NCBI GenBank assembly: GCA_028282705.1
Contig: JANQHI010000082.1
Location: 1 to 61,133 of the forward strand
Origin: Prolixibacteraceae bacterium
GTDB lineage: Bacteria > Bacteroidota > Bacteroidia > Bacteroidales > Prolixibacteraceae
Reading direction: 5' to 3'
DNA length: 61,133 nt
The notes below the pieces were generated by a model. That model had not been told where the DNA came from. It searched no databases and worked only from the letters and a program-made list of their open reading frames with translations. Positions 54,521 through 61,133 of the stretch are shown here, piece by piece. The translations under genes were made by a program, and so were the position numbers. Every line of letters begins with the position of its first letter. Positions within the stretch are counted from its first letter, which is position 1.

Positions 54521-57310
54521 ATGAAACATGTTTTAAACATATTTTTTGGAACCATTTTTTCAATAGCCCTGTTTCATTCTAATGCACAGGTAACTATAAA
54601 TCCTCCATTCCCATTAGAAAATCAATCAGTGGTAATTATTTTTGATGCTTCAAAAGGAGATGGTGGGCTAAAAGGTTATAGTGGGGATATTTATGCACAC
54701 ACGGGTGTTATTACTGATAAAAGCAACTCTTCTTCTGATTGGAAATATGTGGTATCGGAATGGGGTGAAAACCTAACAAAAAATAAACTGGCTCCTAAAG
54801 GAAATGACATTTATGAATTGAGCATTGGCCCTACTATAAGGGATTATTATGGTGTCCCTCAAGGAGAAGAAATACTTCAAATGGCATTTGTGTTCAGGAG
54901 TGCTGATAATTCAAAAACAGGGCGAGGCACTGGTGGTGCTGATATTTTTACTGACCTCTATTCAGGAGGGTTTATTTTTATCATTGATGATCCTGAAAGG
55001 GTTAAAATTGCTGAAAAAAATGAAGATATCAACTTTTCTGCAACAGCATCAGAAACTGCTGCCATAACCTTGTTTTCTAATAACCAGGAAATTAAATCAG
55101 TAAATGGGACAAGCATCACTCATACTTTTAACTTTTCTGAATCAGGTGATTATTGGCTAAAAGCTGTTTCTACTACCAATGATACAACCATTAGTGATTC
55201 ATCATTTGTCCATGTAAAAGATGAGCAGGTGGTAGAAGCATTGCCCCAAAACTCCATGGATGGGATTGAATACCTTGATAACCAATCTGCGCGCCTGGTT
55301 TTATATGCACCAGGAAAAGAAAATGTGTTTGTTTTGGGAGACTTTAATAATTGGCTGCCTGGTGATGAAGCCAGGATGAAAAAAGATGGGGACAGGTTTT
55401 GGCTTACTTTAGAAAACCTTAACCCTGGTAAAGAATATGCTTTCCAATACCTGGTTGATGGCAACATCATGGTGGCTGACCCTTACACAGAAAAAATATT
55501 AGACCCCTGGGATGATAAATACATCACCAATGATGTGTATCCTAACTTAATGCCTTTCCCTTCAGAATACACTTTTTCAAGGGTATCAGTGTTGCAAACC
55601 AACCAGGAAGAATACACCTGGCAAACTACAACCTACCCTGTCCCTAATAAAGAAAACCTGATCATTTACGAACTGCTGATCCGCGACTTTACTGATGAAA
55701 GGACATACCAGGCCGTAATGGATACATTGGGCTACCTTGAAAAACTAGGGGTCAATGCCATTGAGTTTATGCCCTTTAATGAATTTGAAGGCAATAGCAG
55801 CTGGGGGTATAACCCTAATTTTTACTTTGCCCCTGACAAGGCATATGGAACCAAAAATGACCTGAAAAAGTTAATTGATGAATGCCACAAACGTGGTTTT
55901 ATAGTCATCCAGGATATTGTACTAAACCATGCCTATAATTCCTGCCCCCTTGTGAAACTTTACTGGGACAGTGAAAATAACAGGCCTTCAGCAGATAACC
56001 CCTGGTTTAATGTTGCTTCTCCAAACCCAGTTTATTCATGGGGTTCTGATTTTAACCATGAAAGCCAGGCTACCAAAGATTTTATTGATAAGGTCACAAA
56101 ATTCTGGATGGAAGAATACAAAGTTGATGGTTTCCGTTTTGATTTCACCAAAGGGTTCACCAATAAAAATGGTGATGGCAGTGGCTATGATGAATCAAGG
56201 ATTAAGATACTGAAAAGGATGGCAGATAAGGTATGGGAAGTTAACCCCAATGTTTTTGTGATCCTTGAACATTTTGCTCCTGATACTGAAGAAAGGGAGT
56301 TGGTTAACTACAAACAAGGCATGCTGGTTTGGGGCAACGCAAACTATAATTTTAGTGAAGCTGCCATGGGATATAATGATGGAGGCAAATCAAACTTTTC
56401 GCGTGCATCATACCAAAACAGGAGCTTTGAACAGCCTGGCCTGGTAGCCTATATGGAAAGCCATGATGAAGAAAGGCAACTATATAAAACAAGGAACTTT
56501 GGGAATGTGCAAGGTAGCTACATCACCCAAGTTTTAGCCACTGCCCTTGACAGGTCAAAGCTGGCAACCACCTTCTTTTTAAGTCTCCCTGGCCCAAAAA
56601 TGATCTACCAATTTGGAGAGCTGGGTTATGACTTCTCCATCAACACCTGTGAAGATGGCAGCTTAAATGAAGGTTGCAGGACAAGCCCAAAGGAAGCCCA
56701 TTGGGATTACCTTTCAAATGCTGACAGGAAAGGGCTTTTTAATGTATATGCAGGAATGAACAGCTTGCGCAAAAAGATTGGGGCTTTAACTGCTGGTGCA
56801 GAAACCCTTAATTTGGCTGGTGAGCTAAAAAGCATCCATCTATCCCATAATGATACCAACATTGTTGTGCTGGGTAATTTTGGGATGACCCAAGGAAATA
56901 TCAACCCCAATTTTCAGCACACTGGTACATGGTATGAATATTTCAATGGGCAGGAATACAATATAACATCTACTACAAATGAAATTTCATTGCAAGCTGG
57001 CGAATACAGGCTCTATGCTGATGTGCCCTTACCTGAATTTAAGGATATTATTACCTGGGCTGATATAACCCACACTTTTAATGATTGGAATGTATACCCC
57101 AATCCTACCAAAGATATGGTTAATGTTTCATCATCAAACCCAATTTCAAGGATCAGGGTTATCTCCCTTTCAGGAAACATTGTTTTAGATAAAGAAATGA
57201 ACCAGGCGTATAAGGCAAGTATAAATGCTTCAGGCTTAAATAAAGGTATGTACATCCTTCAACTTATGAGTGGAAACCAAACAGGTATAAAGAAAATAAT
57301 TGTGAAGTAG
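54521..57310 (+). CDS. Multimodular GH13 alpha-amylase with T9SS sorting domain
   Basis: 929 residues from the ATG at 54521; a TTG 33 bases earlier is not used. After a signal peptide (about 1-23) come an unassigned beta module (about 24-155), an Ig-like module (about 157-235) and a CBM48/isoamylase-N-like domain (about 255-335, LVLYAPGKENVFVLGDFNNW). The GH13 barrel follows (about 380-750) with Asp541 in VDGFRFDFTKG, Glu583 in FVILEHFAPD and Asp649 in YMESHDEER. The last about 75 residues (VYPNPTKDMVNV ... KKIIVK) are a T9SS type A sorting domain. It should be secreted and cut starch outside the cell. It closes the plus-strand SusCDE operon. Confidence 0.94.
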   Translation: MKHVLNIFFGTIFSIALFHSNAQVTINPPFPLENQSVVIIFDASKGDGGLKGYSGDIYAHTGVITDKSNSSSDWKYVVSEWGENLTKNKLAPKGNDIYELSIGPTIRDYYGVPQGEEILQMAFVFRSADNSKTGRGTGGADIFTDLYSGGFIFIIDDPERVKIAEKNEDINFSATASETAAITLFSNNQEIKSVNGTSITHTFNFSESGDYWLKAVSTTNDTTISDSSFVHVKDEQVVEALPQNSMDGIEYLDNQSARLVLYAPGKENVFVLGDFNNWLPGDEARMKKDGDRFWLTLENLNPGKEYAFQYLVDGNIMVADPYTEKILDPWDDKYITNDVYPNLMPFPSEYTFSRVSVLQTNQEEYTWQTTTYPVPNKENLIIYELLIRDFTDERTYQAVMDTLGYLEKLGVNAIEFMPFNEFEGNSSWGYNPNFYFAPDKAYGTKNDLKKLIDECHKRGFIVIQDIVLNHAYNSCPLVKLYWDSENNRPSADNPWFNVASPNPVYSWGSDFNHESQATKDFIDKVTKFWMEEYKVDGFRFDFTKGFTNKNGDGSGYDESRIKILKRMADKVWEVNPNVFVILEHFAPDTEERELVNYKQGMLVWGNANYNFSEAAMGYNDGGKSNFSRASYQNRSFEQPGLVAYMESHDEERQLYKTRNFGNVQGSYITQVLATALDRSKLATTFFLSLPGPKMIYQFGELGYDFSINTCEDGSLNEGCRTSPKEAHWDYLSNADRKGLFNVYAGMNSLRKKIGALTAGAETLNLAGELKSIHLSHNDTNIVVLGNFGMTQGNINPNFQHTGTWYEYFNGQEYNITSTTNEISLQAGEYRLYADVPLPEFKDIITWADITHTFNDWNVYPNPTKDMVNVSSSNPISRIRVISLSGNIVLDKEMNQAYKASINASGLNKGMYILQLMSGNQTGIKKIIVK

Positions 57311-57337
57311 GTGTTCGTTTAGGCAGAAGTGGGGATA

Positions 57338-57370
57338 AAAGCTCTGGCTCTTTGGGGGCTAGGGCTTTTT
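57338..57370 (+). terminator. Intrinsic terminator of the starch SusCDE-amylase operon
   Basis: AAAGCTCTGGCT (57338-57349) pairs with GGCTAGGGCTTT (57357-57368), a 12-pair stem with three G-T wobbles and a 7-base loop, followed by T residues. It lies 27 bases after the amylase stop. Confidence 0.75.
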
Positions 57371-57476
57371 AATTTTGGTTTATTGCCCTGGTTTTACCAA
57401 AAAAAGACCATTAAAGATATACTATTGAAATTCTCGCCAAAGAGGTTTAATTTTAAGGAAAAATAAGAATGATATT

Positions 57477-57821
57477 ATGGCATATGATGAATTGCTGGCT
57501 GACAGGATAAAACAAGTATTAAAAGACAAAAAAGCCCCTTTTGAAGAAAGGAAAATGTTTGGTGGCCTATGTTATATGGTTGATGATAAAATGTGCGTGG
57601 GCATTGTCAACAACAAACTAATGGCACGTGTTGACCCTGATGAATATGAAGGGCTGCTTGCCCTGAAAGGAGCCGGTCCCATGGATTTTACCAAACGCCC
57701 AATGAAAGGATTTATTTATGTAAGCCAGGAAGGCATTGATATGGATGAAGACCTGGAGAAATGGGTACAGCTTTGCCTTGATTATAATCCAAAAGCTAAA
57801 TCAAGCAAAAAGAAAAAATAG
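57477..57821 (+). CDS. TfoX N-terminal domain protein
   Basis: 114 residues. The TfoX/Sxy N-terminal domain spans nearly the whole protein: RKMFGGLCYMVDDKMCVGIV (about 22-41), then KLMARVDPDEYEGLL, FTKRPMKGFIYVSQEG and DLEKWVQLCLDY. The C-terminal TfoX half is missing, which is normal for this stand-alone group. The tail is very Lys-rich. The family is related to competence regulators but the stand-alone form has no proven role. It stands between two hairpin groups and is transcribed on its own; it does not belong to a PUL. Confidence 0.9.
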   Translation: MAYDELLADRIKQVLKDKKAPFEERKMFGGLCYMVDDKMCVGIVNNKLMARVDPDEYEGLLALKGAGPMDFTKRPMKGFIYVSQEGIDMDEDLEKWVQLCLDYNPKAKSSKKKK

Positions 57822-57830
57822 CCTGAGTGG

Positions 57831-57851
57831 CGCGATTTATAATCGCGTTTT
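57831..57851 (+). terminator. Terminator-like hairpin after the TfoX-N gene
   Basis: CGCGATT, loop TAT, AATCGCG (57831-57847), perfect 7-bp stem then TTTT. It begins 10 bases after the gene end. Confidence 0.7.
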
Positions 57852-57870
57852 AAGCAAATTTCATTTGCTT
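57852..57870. repeat. Perfect hairpin between two terminators
   Basis: AAGCAAAT and ATTTGCTT flank the loop TTC (57852-57870). It follows the CGCGATT hairpin directly and precedes the G/C-rich terminator, giving three stems in about 95 bases. Role unknown. Confidence 0.5.
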
Positions 57871-57888
57871 CACTTTAAAAATCCACAT

Positions 57889-57925
57889 AAAAAAGGGGGG
57901 GGCTTCTAAAAGCCCCCCCTTTTTA
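57889..57925. terminator. Strong bidirectional terminator closing the right-hand PUL
   Basis: A run of A then eight G, CTT, a short loop, AAG, seven C and a run of T makes a very stable stem with A/T tracts on both strands. It ends transcripts coming from both sides (TfoX-N gene and the lipoprotein ending at 57972). Confidence 0.88.
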
Positions 57926-57971
57926 TAAATCAACTAAATGCATAAATGCGGATTATTTATTTACAAATCAT

Positions 57972-58952
57972 TTATTGTGGCCTGGTTTCATTAGTATAAA
58001 GGTTATCAGGGAAGCCAACTCCATCATCCCTGGTGATCCTTACAACACCCCACCAGCCAAATGGGCCAGTAAAGTTGTTTTGCCAGTAAATATCTATTGA
58101 GGCCCCATCAACACCCAGGATAGCCCATGTAGTGTTGTAAAAACCTTCTTCAACAGTGATAAGCCCTGTAAAGAAATCATGGGTCAGGGTATTGGGTAAG
58201 AACCATGATGAAAAATTCACATCACTTACATAGTAAGTCCCTGGTGGTTCAGTTAATGAAATTTCAATTGTCCCTGTTTTTCCAACAGCAATCCCAAGGT
58301 TAACCATACCTGGCCCAACTTCGAGGTACTCATAATTATATGTTCCTTCCATTACTGGTGGCAAATAATCCTGATATTTTACCTGTATTGAAAAACTGTT
58401 TCCTGGAGATGTGTTGTTGCCTGAATCATATTTTGACCCATCAACATGGGTAACTACCCATGTAAAAGTATAAATATCACCATCCAGTAAATGTGACTTT
58501 GAACGGTCATTTACAAACTCTGATTTAAATAATTCATAAAGGCTTTCAGCAGGGACCTGAATTGAAAATTTACCATTTTCAGGAATTTCTGTTATTGAAG
58601 TAAAAAGCTTTCTTGAATAACTATAAGGTTCTGTATAATTATACCCCTCTTTTTCTTCAGCATTAACCATCAGCTCAACCTTGGAAATGTTATTGATTTT
58701 TGCTATTGTTTTTAATTCAAAATTCAATTCCAGGATATCTGAGATTGGATAGGTTTCCAATGTTAAAAGGTTTGTTTCCCAAACATAAGCAGTAATACCA
58801 CCAGTAGCAGAAACCGTTACATTGGTATTTGCCTGCCATTCTATATCCTCAAGACTTGGGGCAGCATCAAATTCATCATTTTCGCTGCAAGCAACCAGTG
58901 AAAATATAAATGTACAAACCAGTATATAATTGATTATTTTTTCTTTTTTCAT
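57972..58952 (-). CDS. Unknown lipoprotein of the right-edge PUL
   Basis: 326 residues from the ATG at 58952 (MKKEKIINYILVCTFIFSL then VACSENDE, a clean lipoprotein signal). The rest is beta-rich with several Gly/Tyr/Trp-rich strands, including YNYEYLEVGPGMVNLGIAVG and a Trp-rich end (WGVVRITRDDGVGFPD). It resembles SusE-position proteins with Ig-like N-terminal domains, but I recognise no named family. It follows susD by 146 bases on the same strand and is the last gene before the strong terminator. A surface glycan-binding or processing role is inference from position. Confidence 0.75.
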   Translation of the reverse strand: MKKEKIINYILVCTFIFSLVACSENDEFDAAPSLEDIEWQANTNVTVSATGGITAYVWETNLLTLETYPISDILELNFELKTIAKINNISKVELMVNAEEKEGYNYTEPYSYSRKLFTSITEIPENGKFSIQVPAESLYELFKSEFVNDRSKSHLLDGDIYTFTWVVTHVDGSKYDSGNNTSPGNSFSIQVKYQDYLPPVMEGTYNYEYLEVGPGMVNLGIAVGKTGTIEISLTEPPGTYYVSDVNFSSWFLPNTLTHDFFTGLITVEEGFYNTTWAILGVDGASIDIYWQNNFTGPFGWWGVVRITRDDGVGFPDNLYTNETRPQ

Positions 58953-58978
58953 CTGTTTAAAAATTTTTAATTTCTGAA

Positions 58979-58997
58979 TATTCAAAAATTTTGAATA
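58979..58997. other. Perfect AT-rich palindrome upstream of the unknown lipoprotein gene
   Basis: TATTCAAAA, A, TTTTGAATA (58979-58997) is a perfect inverted repeat 27 bases before the chosen ATG at 58952. It could be an operator or a leader hairpin; AT-rich palindromes are also expected by chance here. Confidence 0.3.
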
Positions 58998-59098
58998 CAT
59001 TCAGGAACTCACATAAATTTTAATCATTCTCTTTTGTGAATTTAGAATGGTGAAAATTCATGTTCGTTTCATTGTATTCAATTTTAGGTAAACCATGT

Positions 59099-60487
59099 TT
59101 AAAGGTTTGGATTGATTGTCTTCAGTTTTAAAGAAATTGGAGCTACATATTTTTCACTGCCGGGCTCAAGGGTAACTGTTTCCCCTGTTGGTATCGTGCG
59201 TGTATATGTAGGAACAACCTCACCATAAGCATGGTAACGTTTTAGGTCAATCAAATTATTTCCAGTCATCCTTAGCTCTTTCCGCCTTTCATCCTTTACC
59301 TTCTGCAATGTACTTACATCATCTAAATGGGTTAATGGGGTAAAGTTTGCAATGCGTTTTTCCAACAATTTGTTGAGTGTGGCAATAGCCCCTGCCCCAT
59401 CACCTGTCCTGGCCTTAGCTTCAGCATTTACCAAATAAATATTAGGAGTGGTAATACCTGCCTGGGTTTCATAATTATAGGCTGAAAAGCAGTAATTTGG
59501 GCTTACATCAACACCATAAAAAGTTGTTTGGGTGCTGAATAATGTCCACCTTGTGTCATTGGTTTTATCATACAATGATGCCAGTTCAGGGTTATACAAT
59601 GATGCTGGGTTAAAATGGGTTGTTTTCAAATAACGATTCCAAATGCACTCCAAATTGTCATTGCCATTTTCAAAATCATTGATGTTTAAACCAGACCATG
59701 CATTCCCCGGAATTTTAAGGGAAAAGGTATTGTAATCATATAAATAGCCATACAGTTCTAACGATTTATTTGAATATGCTAAAGCCCCTGCAAAATCTCC
59801 TTTATGAAGTGCTACCAGGGCCCTTAAACCAAATAAAGATGCATTGCCAGGCCTGAAGTTGGCTTCTGTGTTCACTTCATCAGTAGTAGTAACCAATAAG
59901 GCTTCTGCCTGGTCAAGGTCATTTTCAATTTGTTCATACACCTCTCCTATAGTTGCCCTGGATAGTTTGGTGTTTAAATCAACCTCTAAAGCTAAAGGGA
60001 CTCCTGGTTTATCAAGGTTTGCAGCACTATATTGAAGCCCATATTCATTAACCAGTAAGAAATAGTCAAATGCACGTTGGGCAAATGCTTCCCCTTTTAC
60101 CCTTTTCCTGTCAGACTCTAAACTATTTCCAAGCTCTGCATCATCAATATTTTCAAGTATTAAGTTATATATATAAATGTACTTATACCTGTATTCCCAG
60201 TCTCTATCATCTTCTGTTTGGTCATAGGGGGCAGTACTCCATTCATATTGTAGCTGCCTGTTTTTGGTTAATCCATGGTAGGTCTCCTCAGGCATAAATA
60301 CATCTGGATCCATGTAATGCAGGTTTGTCCATGCATCAACTGTCACCAAAGGGTCTTCCAGTAAATTATCGTAATCTTCCACTGTTTGTGGTATTAAAGA
60401 GCCAGTAGGCTTGACATCAAGGAAATTATCAATGTTGCATGATGCCATTAAAATTGAAATAAATAATATGGTTATTGTTTTTTTCAT
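59099..60487 (-). CDS. SusD family outer-membrane lipoprotein (right-edge PUL)
   Basis: 462 residues, at the short end of the family. The signal ends ILMASC followed by NIDNFLDVKPTG, the typical SusD start. It carries FAQRAFDYFLLVNEYGLQY in the TPR region, and in the C-terminal half NIYLVNAEAKARTGDGAG and DERRKELRMTGNNLIDLKRY. It should cap the SusC encoded just upstream. Its start has a strong Shine-Dalgarno sequence that overlaps the susC stop codon, so the two are probably translated together. The glycan is unknown because the rest of the locus lies beyond the window. Confidence 0.95.
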   Translation of the reverse strand: MKKTITILFISILMASCNIDNFLDVKPTGSLIPQTVEDYDNLLEDPLVTVDAWTNLHYMDPDVFMPEETYHGLTKNRQLQYEWSTAPYDQTEDDRDWEYRYKYIYIYNLILENIDDAELGNSLESDRKRVKGEAFAQRAFDYFLLVNEYGLQYSAANLDKPGVPLALEVDLNTKLSRATIGEVYEQIENDLDQAEALLVTTTDEVNTEANFRPGNASLFGLRALVALHKGDFAGALAYSNKSLELYGYLYDYNTFSLKIPGNAWSGLNINDFENGNDNLECIWNRYLKTTHFNPASLYNPELASLYDKTNDTRWTLFSTQTTFYGVDVSPNYCFSAYNYETQAGITTPNIYLVNAEAKARTGDGAGAIATLNKLLEKRIANFTPLTHLDDVSTLQKVKDERRKELRMTGNNLIDLKRYHAYGEVVPTYTRTIPTGETVTLEPGSEKYVAPISLKLKTINPNL

Positions 60488-60492
60488 GATGT

Positions 60493-60500
60493 CCTCCTTT
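60493..60500 (-). promoter_or_regulatory. Unusual strong Shine-Dalgarno sequence of susD
   Basis: On the minus strand AAAGGAGG, five bases before the ATG at 60487. Its first A is also the last listed base of the overlap with the susC TAA stop (60500-60502). Good Shine-Dalgarno sites are otherwise absent upstream of the genes in this window, as expected for Bacteroidota. Confidence 0.7.
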
Positions 60501-61133
60501 TAAAAAGTTACTTTAATGCCAAAAGTAAATGCCTTCAGGTTGCTCCATGCACTTTTGTAACCATTCAACTCTGGGTCGAGCCCACGGTCGTTAACAGTCC
60601 ATAAATATGGGTTTGCAATTTGTGCAGTAAGCCTCAAGTCTTTCACATAAATTTTTTCACTGATTGACCTTGGCATATTATACCCAAGGATAATATCCCT
60701 TACCCGTATGTAGCCTGCATTAAGGATATAGTCTTGCCCCTGGCTCCAATATGGCCCATACATGCCCAGGTCCCATGTCCTTTCAATTTCTCCAGAATAC
60801 GGGTTTTCACCATTCCATGGAATACCTGGTATGGAAGTCTTTGCTTCATCCCCTGGCTTCTGCCACCTGTTTTTTAAATATTCAGGAGCTTGCCTTCCAT
60901 AATATGGAAATGAAGGAGAGTAAGCAAACTCCCTGAATTTATGCCCAAACTTATAAGATAAGTTTATAGCCAAGTCAAAATCTTTATAAAAAACTTTTGT
61001 ATTAATCCCCCCATAAAAAGGAGCTATTGCAGCACCGTGGTAAAGAAGTTCATCTACCTCGACAACAGCTTTATAATCTTTTACATTCCCATTGGTATCA
61101 TAGGTCCTGACCCTTCCATATTCATCAAGCCCG
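60500..61133 (-). CDS. C-terminal part of a SusC-type TonB-dependent transporter (cut by right edge)
   Basis: About 210 residues, open to the window edge and missing the plug and most of the barrel. Barrel strands visible include FYKDFDLAINLSYKFG, WDLGMYGPYWSQGQ, AGYIRVRDIILGYNMPRSIS and the terminal FTFGIKVTF ending in Phe, the usual outer-membrane barrel signal. RVRDIILGYN followed by KIYVKDLRLTAQIANPYLWT is the standard end of SusC proteins. It pairs with the susD gene that starts 12 bases after its stop. Confidence 0.93.
   Translation of the reverse strand, partial: GLDEYGRVRTYDTNGNVKDYKAVVEVDELLYHGAAIAPFYGGINTKVFYKDFDLAINLSYKFGHKFREFAYSPSFPYYGRQAPEYLKNRWQKPGDEAKTSIPGIPWNGENPYSGEIERTWDLGMYGPYWSQGQDYILNAGYIRVRDIILGYNMPRSISEKIYVKDLRLTAQIANPYLWTVNDRGLDPELNGYKSAWSNLKAFTFGIKVTF

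Noticed and set aside
57895-57902. Run of eight G as a possible G-quadruplex
   Set aside because: It is fully paired with the run of seven C in a terminator stem and there are no further G-runs beside it.
1-61133. tRNA, rRNA, CRISPR, insertion sequence or phage genes
   Set aside because: No cloverleaf, rRNA-like stretch, regular repeat-spacer array, transposase, integrase or capsid-like protein was seen.

Overview
The window is a piece of a Bacteroidota chromosome, AT-rich by eye. The evidence is four SusC/SusD pairs (one cut by the right edge), an ECF sigma/FecR pair, type IX secretion (T9SS) C-terminal domains on two glycosidases, Bacteroidota-type promoters (TTG, about 20 bases, TAnnTTTG) and an almost complete lack of Shine-Dalgarno sequences. 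A free-living or marine glycan degrader would fit, but genus and habitat cannot be read from the sequence. No tRNA, rRNA, CRISPR array, insertion sequence or phage gene was seen.

Layout. (1) 1-7.8 kb is housekeeping: the end of an unknown gene, a membrane-anchored coiled-coil protein, DUF3859 and DUF3108 proteins, a large Ig-like lipoprotein, RNase R and a TetR regulator. (2) 7.9-22.4 kb, minus strand, is a polysaccharide utilisation locus (PUL) under an ECF sigma/anti-sigma pair: sigma, FecR, SusC with an STN signalling domain, SusD, an unfamiliar lipoprotein with an HExxH motif, a GH95 fucosidase-type enzyme, a wrecked GH92 alpha-mannosidase and a large GH2 enzyme. (3) 22.5-37.9 kb, minus strand, is a beta-mannan PUL: SusC, SusD, a surface glycan-binding protein, two GH26 mannanases (one T9SS-secreted, one lipoprotein), a GH130 mannosylglucose phosphorylase, a mannobiose 2-epimerase-type AGE protein, a sugar:cation symporter and, last, a sulfatase. 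A divergent AraC regulator follows. (4) 39.2-57.3 kb is an alpha-glucan (starch/maltose) locus around a LacI regulator. The minus-strand operon carries an MFS transporter, GH65 maltose phosphorylase and two GH13 enzymes. The plus-strand operon carries SusC, an enlarged SusD, SusE and a T9SS GH13 amylase. (5) 57.4-61.1 kb holds a TfoX-N protein, a strong terminator and the end of a fourth PUL (SusC, SusD, unknown lipoprotein) that runs off the right edge.

How the genes work together. In both the mannan and the starch systems, polymer is cut at the surface and imported by SusCD. Disaccharides are then split in the cytoplasm by phosphorylases (GH130, GH65), which conserves bond energy as sugar phosphate. 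The mannan route is the one established in Bacteroides fragilis: mannobiose, then mannosylglucose by epimerase, then mannose 1-phosphate plus glucose by GH130.

The most unusual items are a SusD protein with two SusE/F-type modules inserted inside it (51.1-53.3 kb), a sulfatase at the end of a beta-mannan operon, the GH92 remnant at 11.3-11.8 kb, an intrinsic terminator inside the mannan operon, paired LacI-type palindromes, and an HExxH lipoprotein of unknown role.
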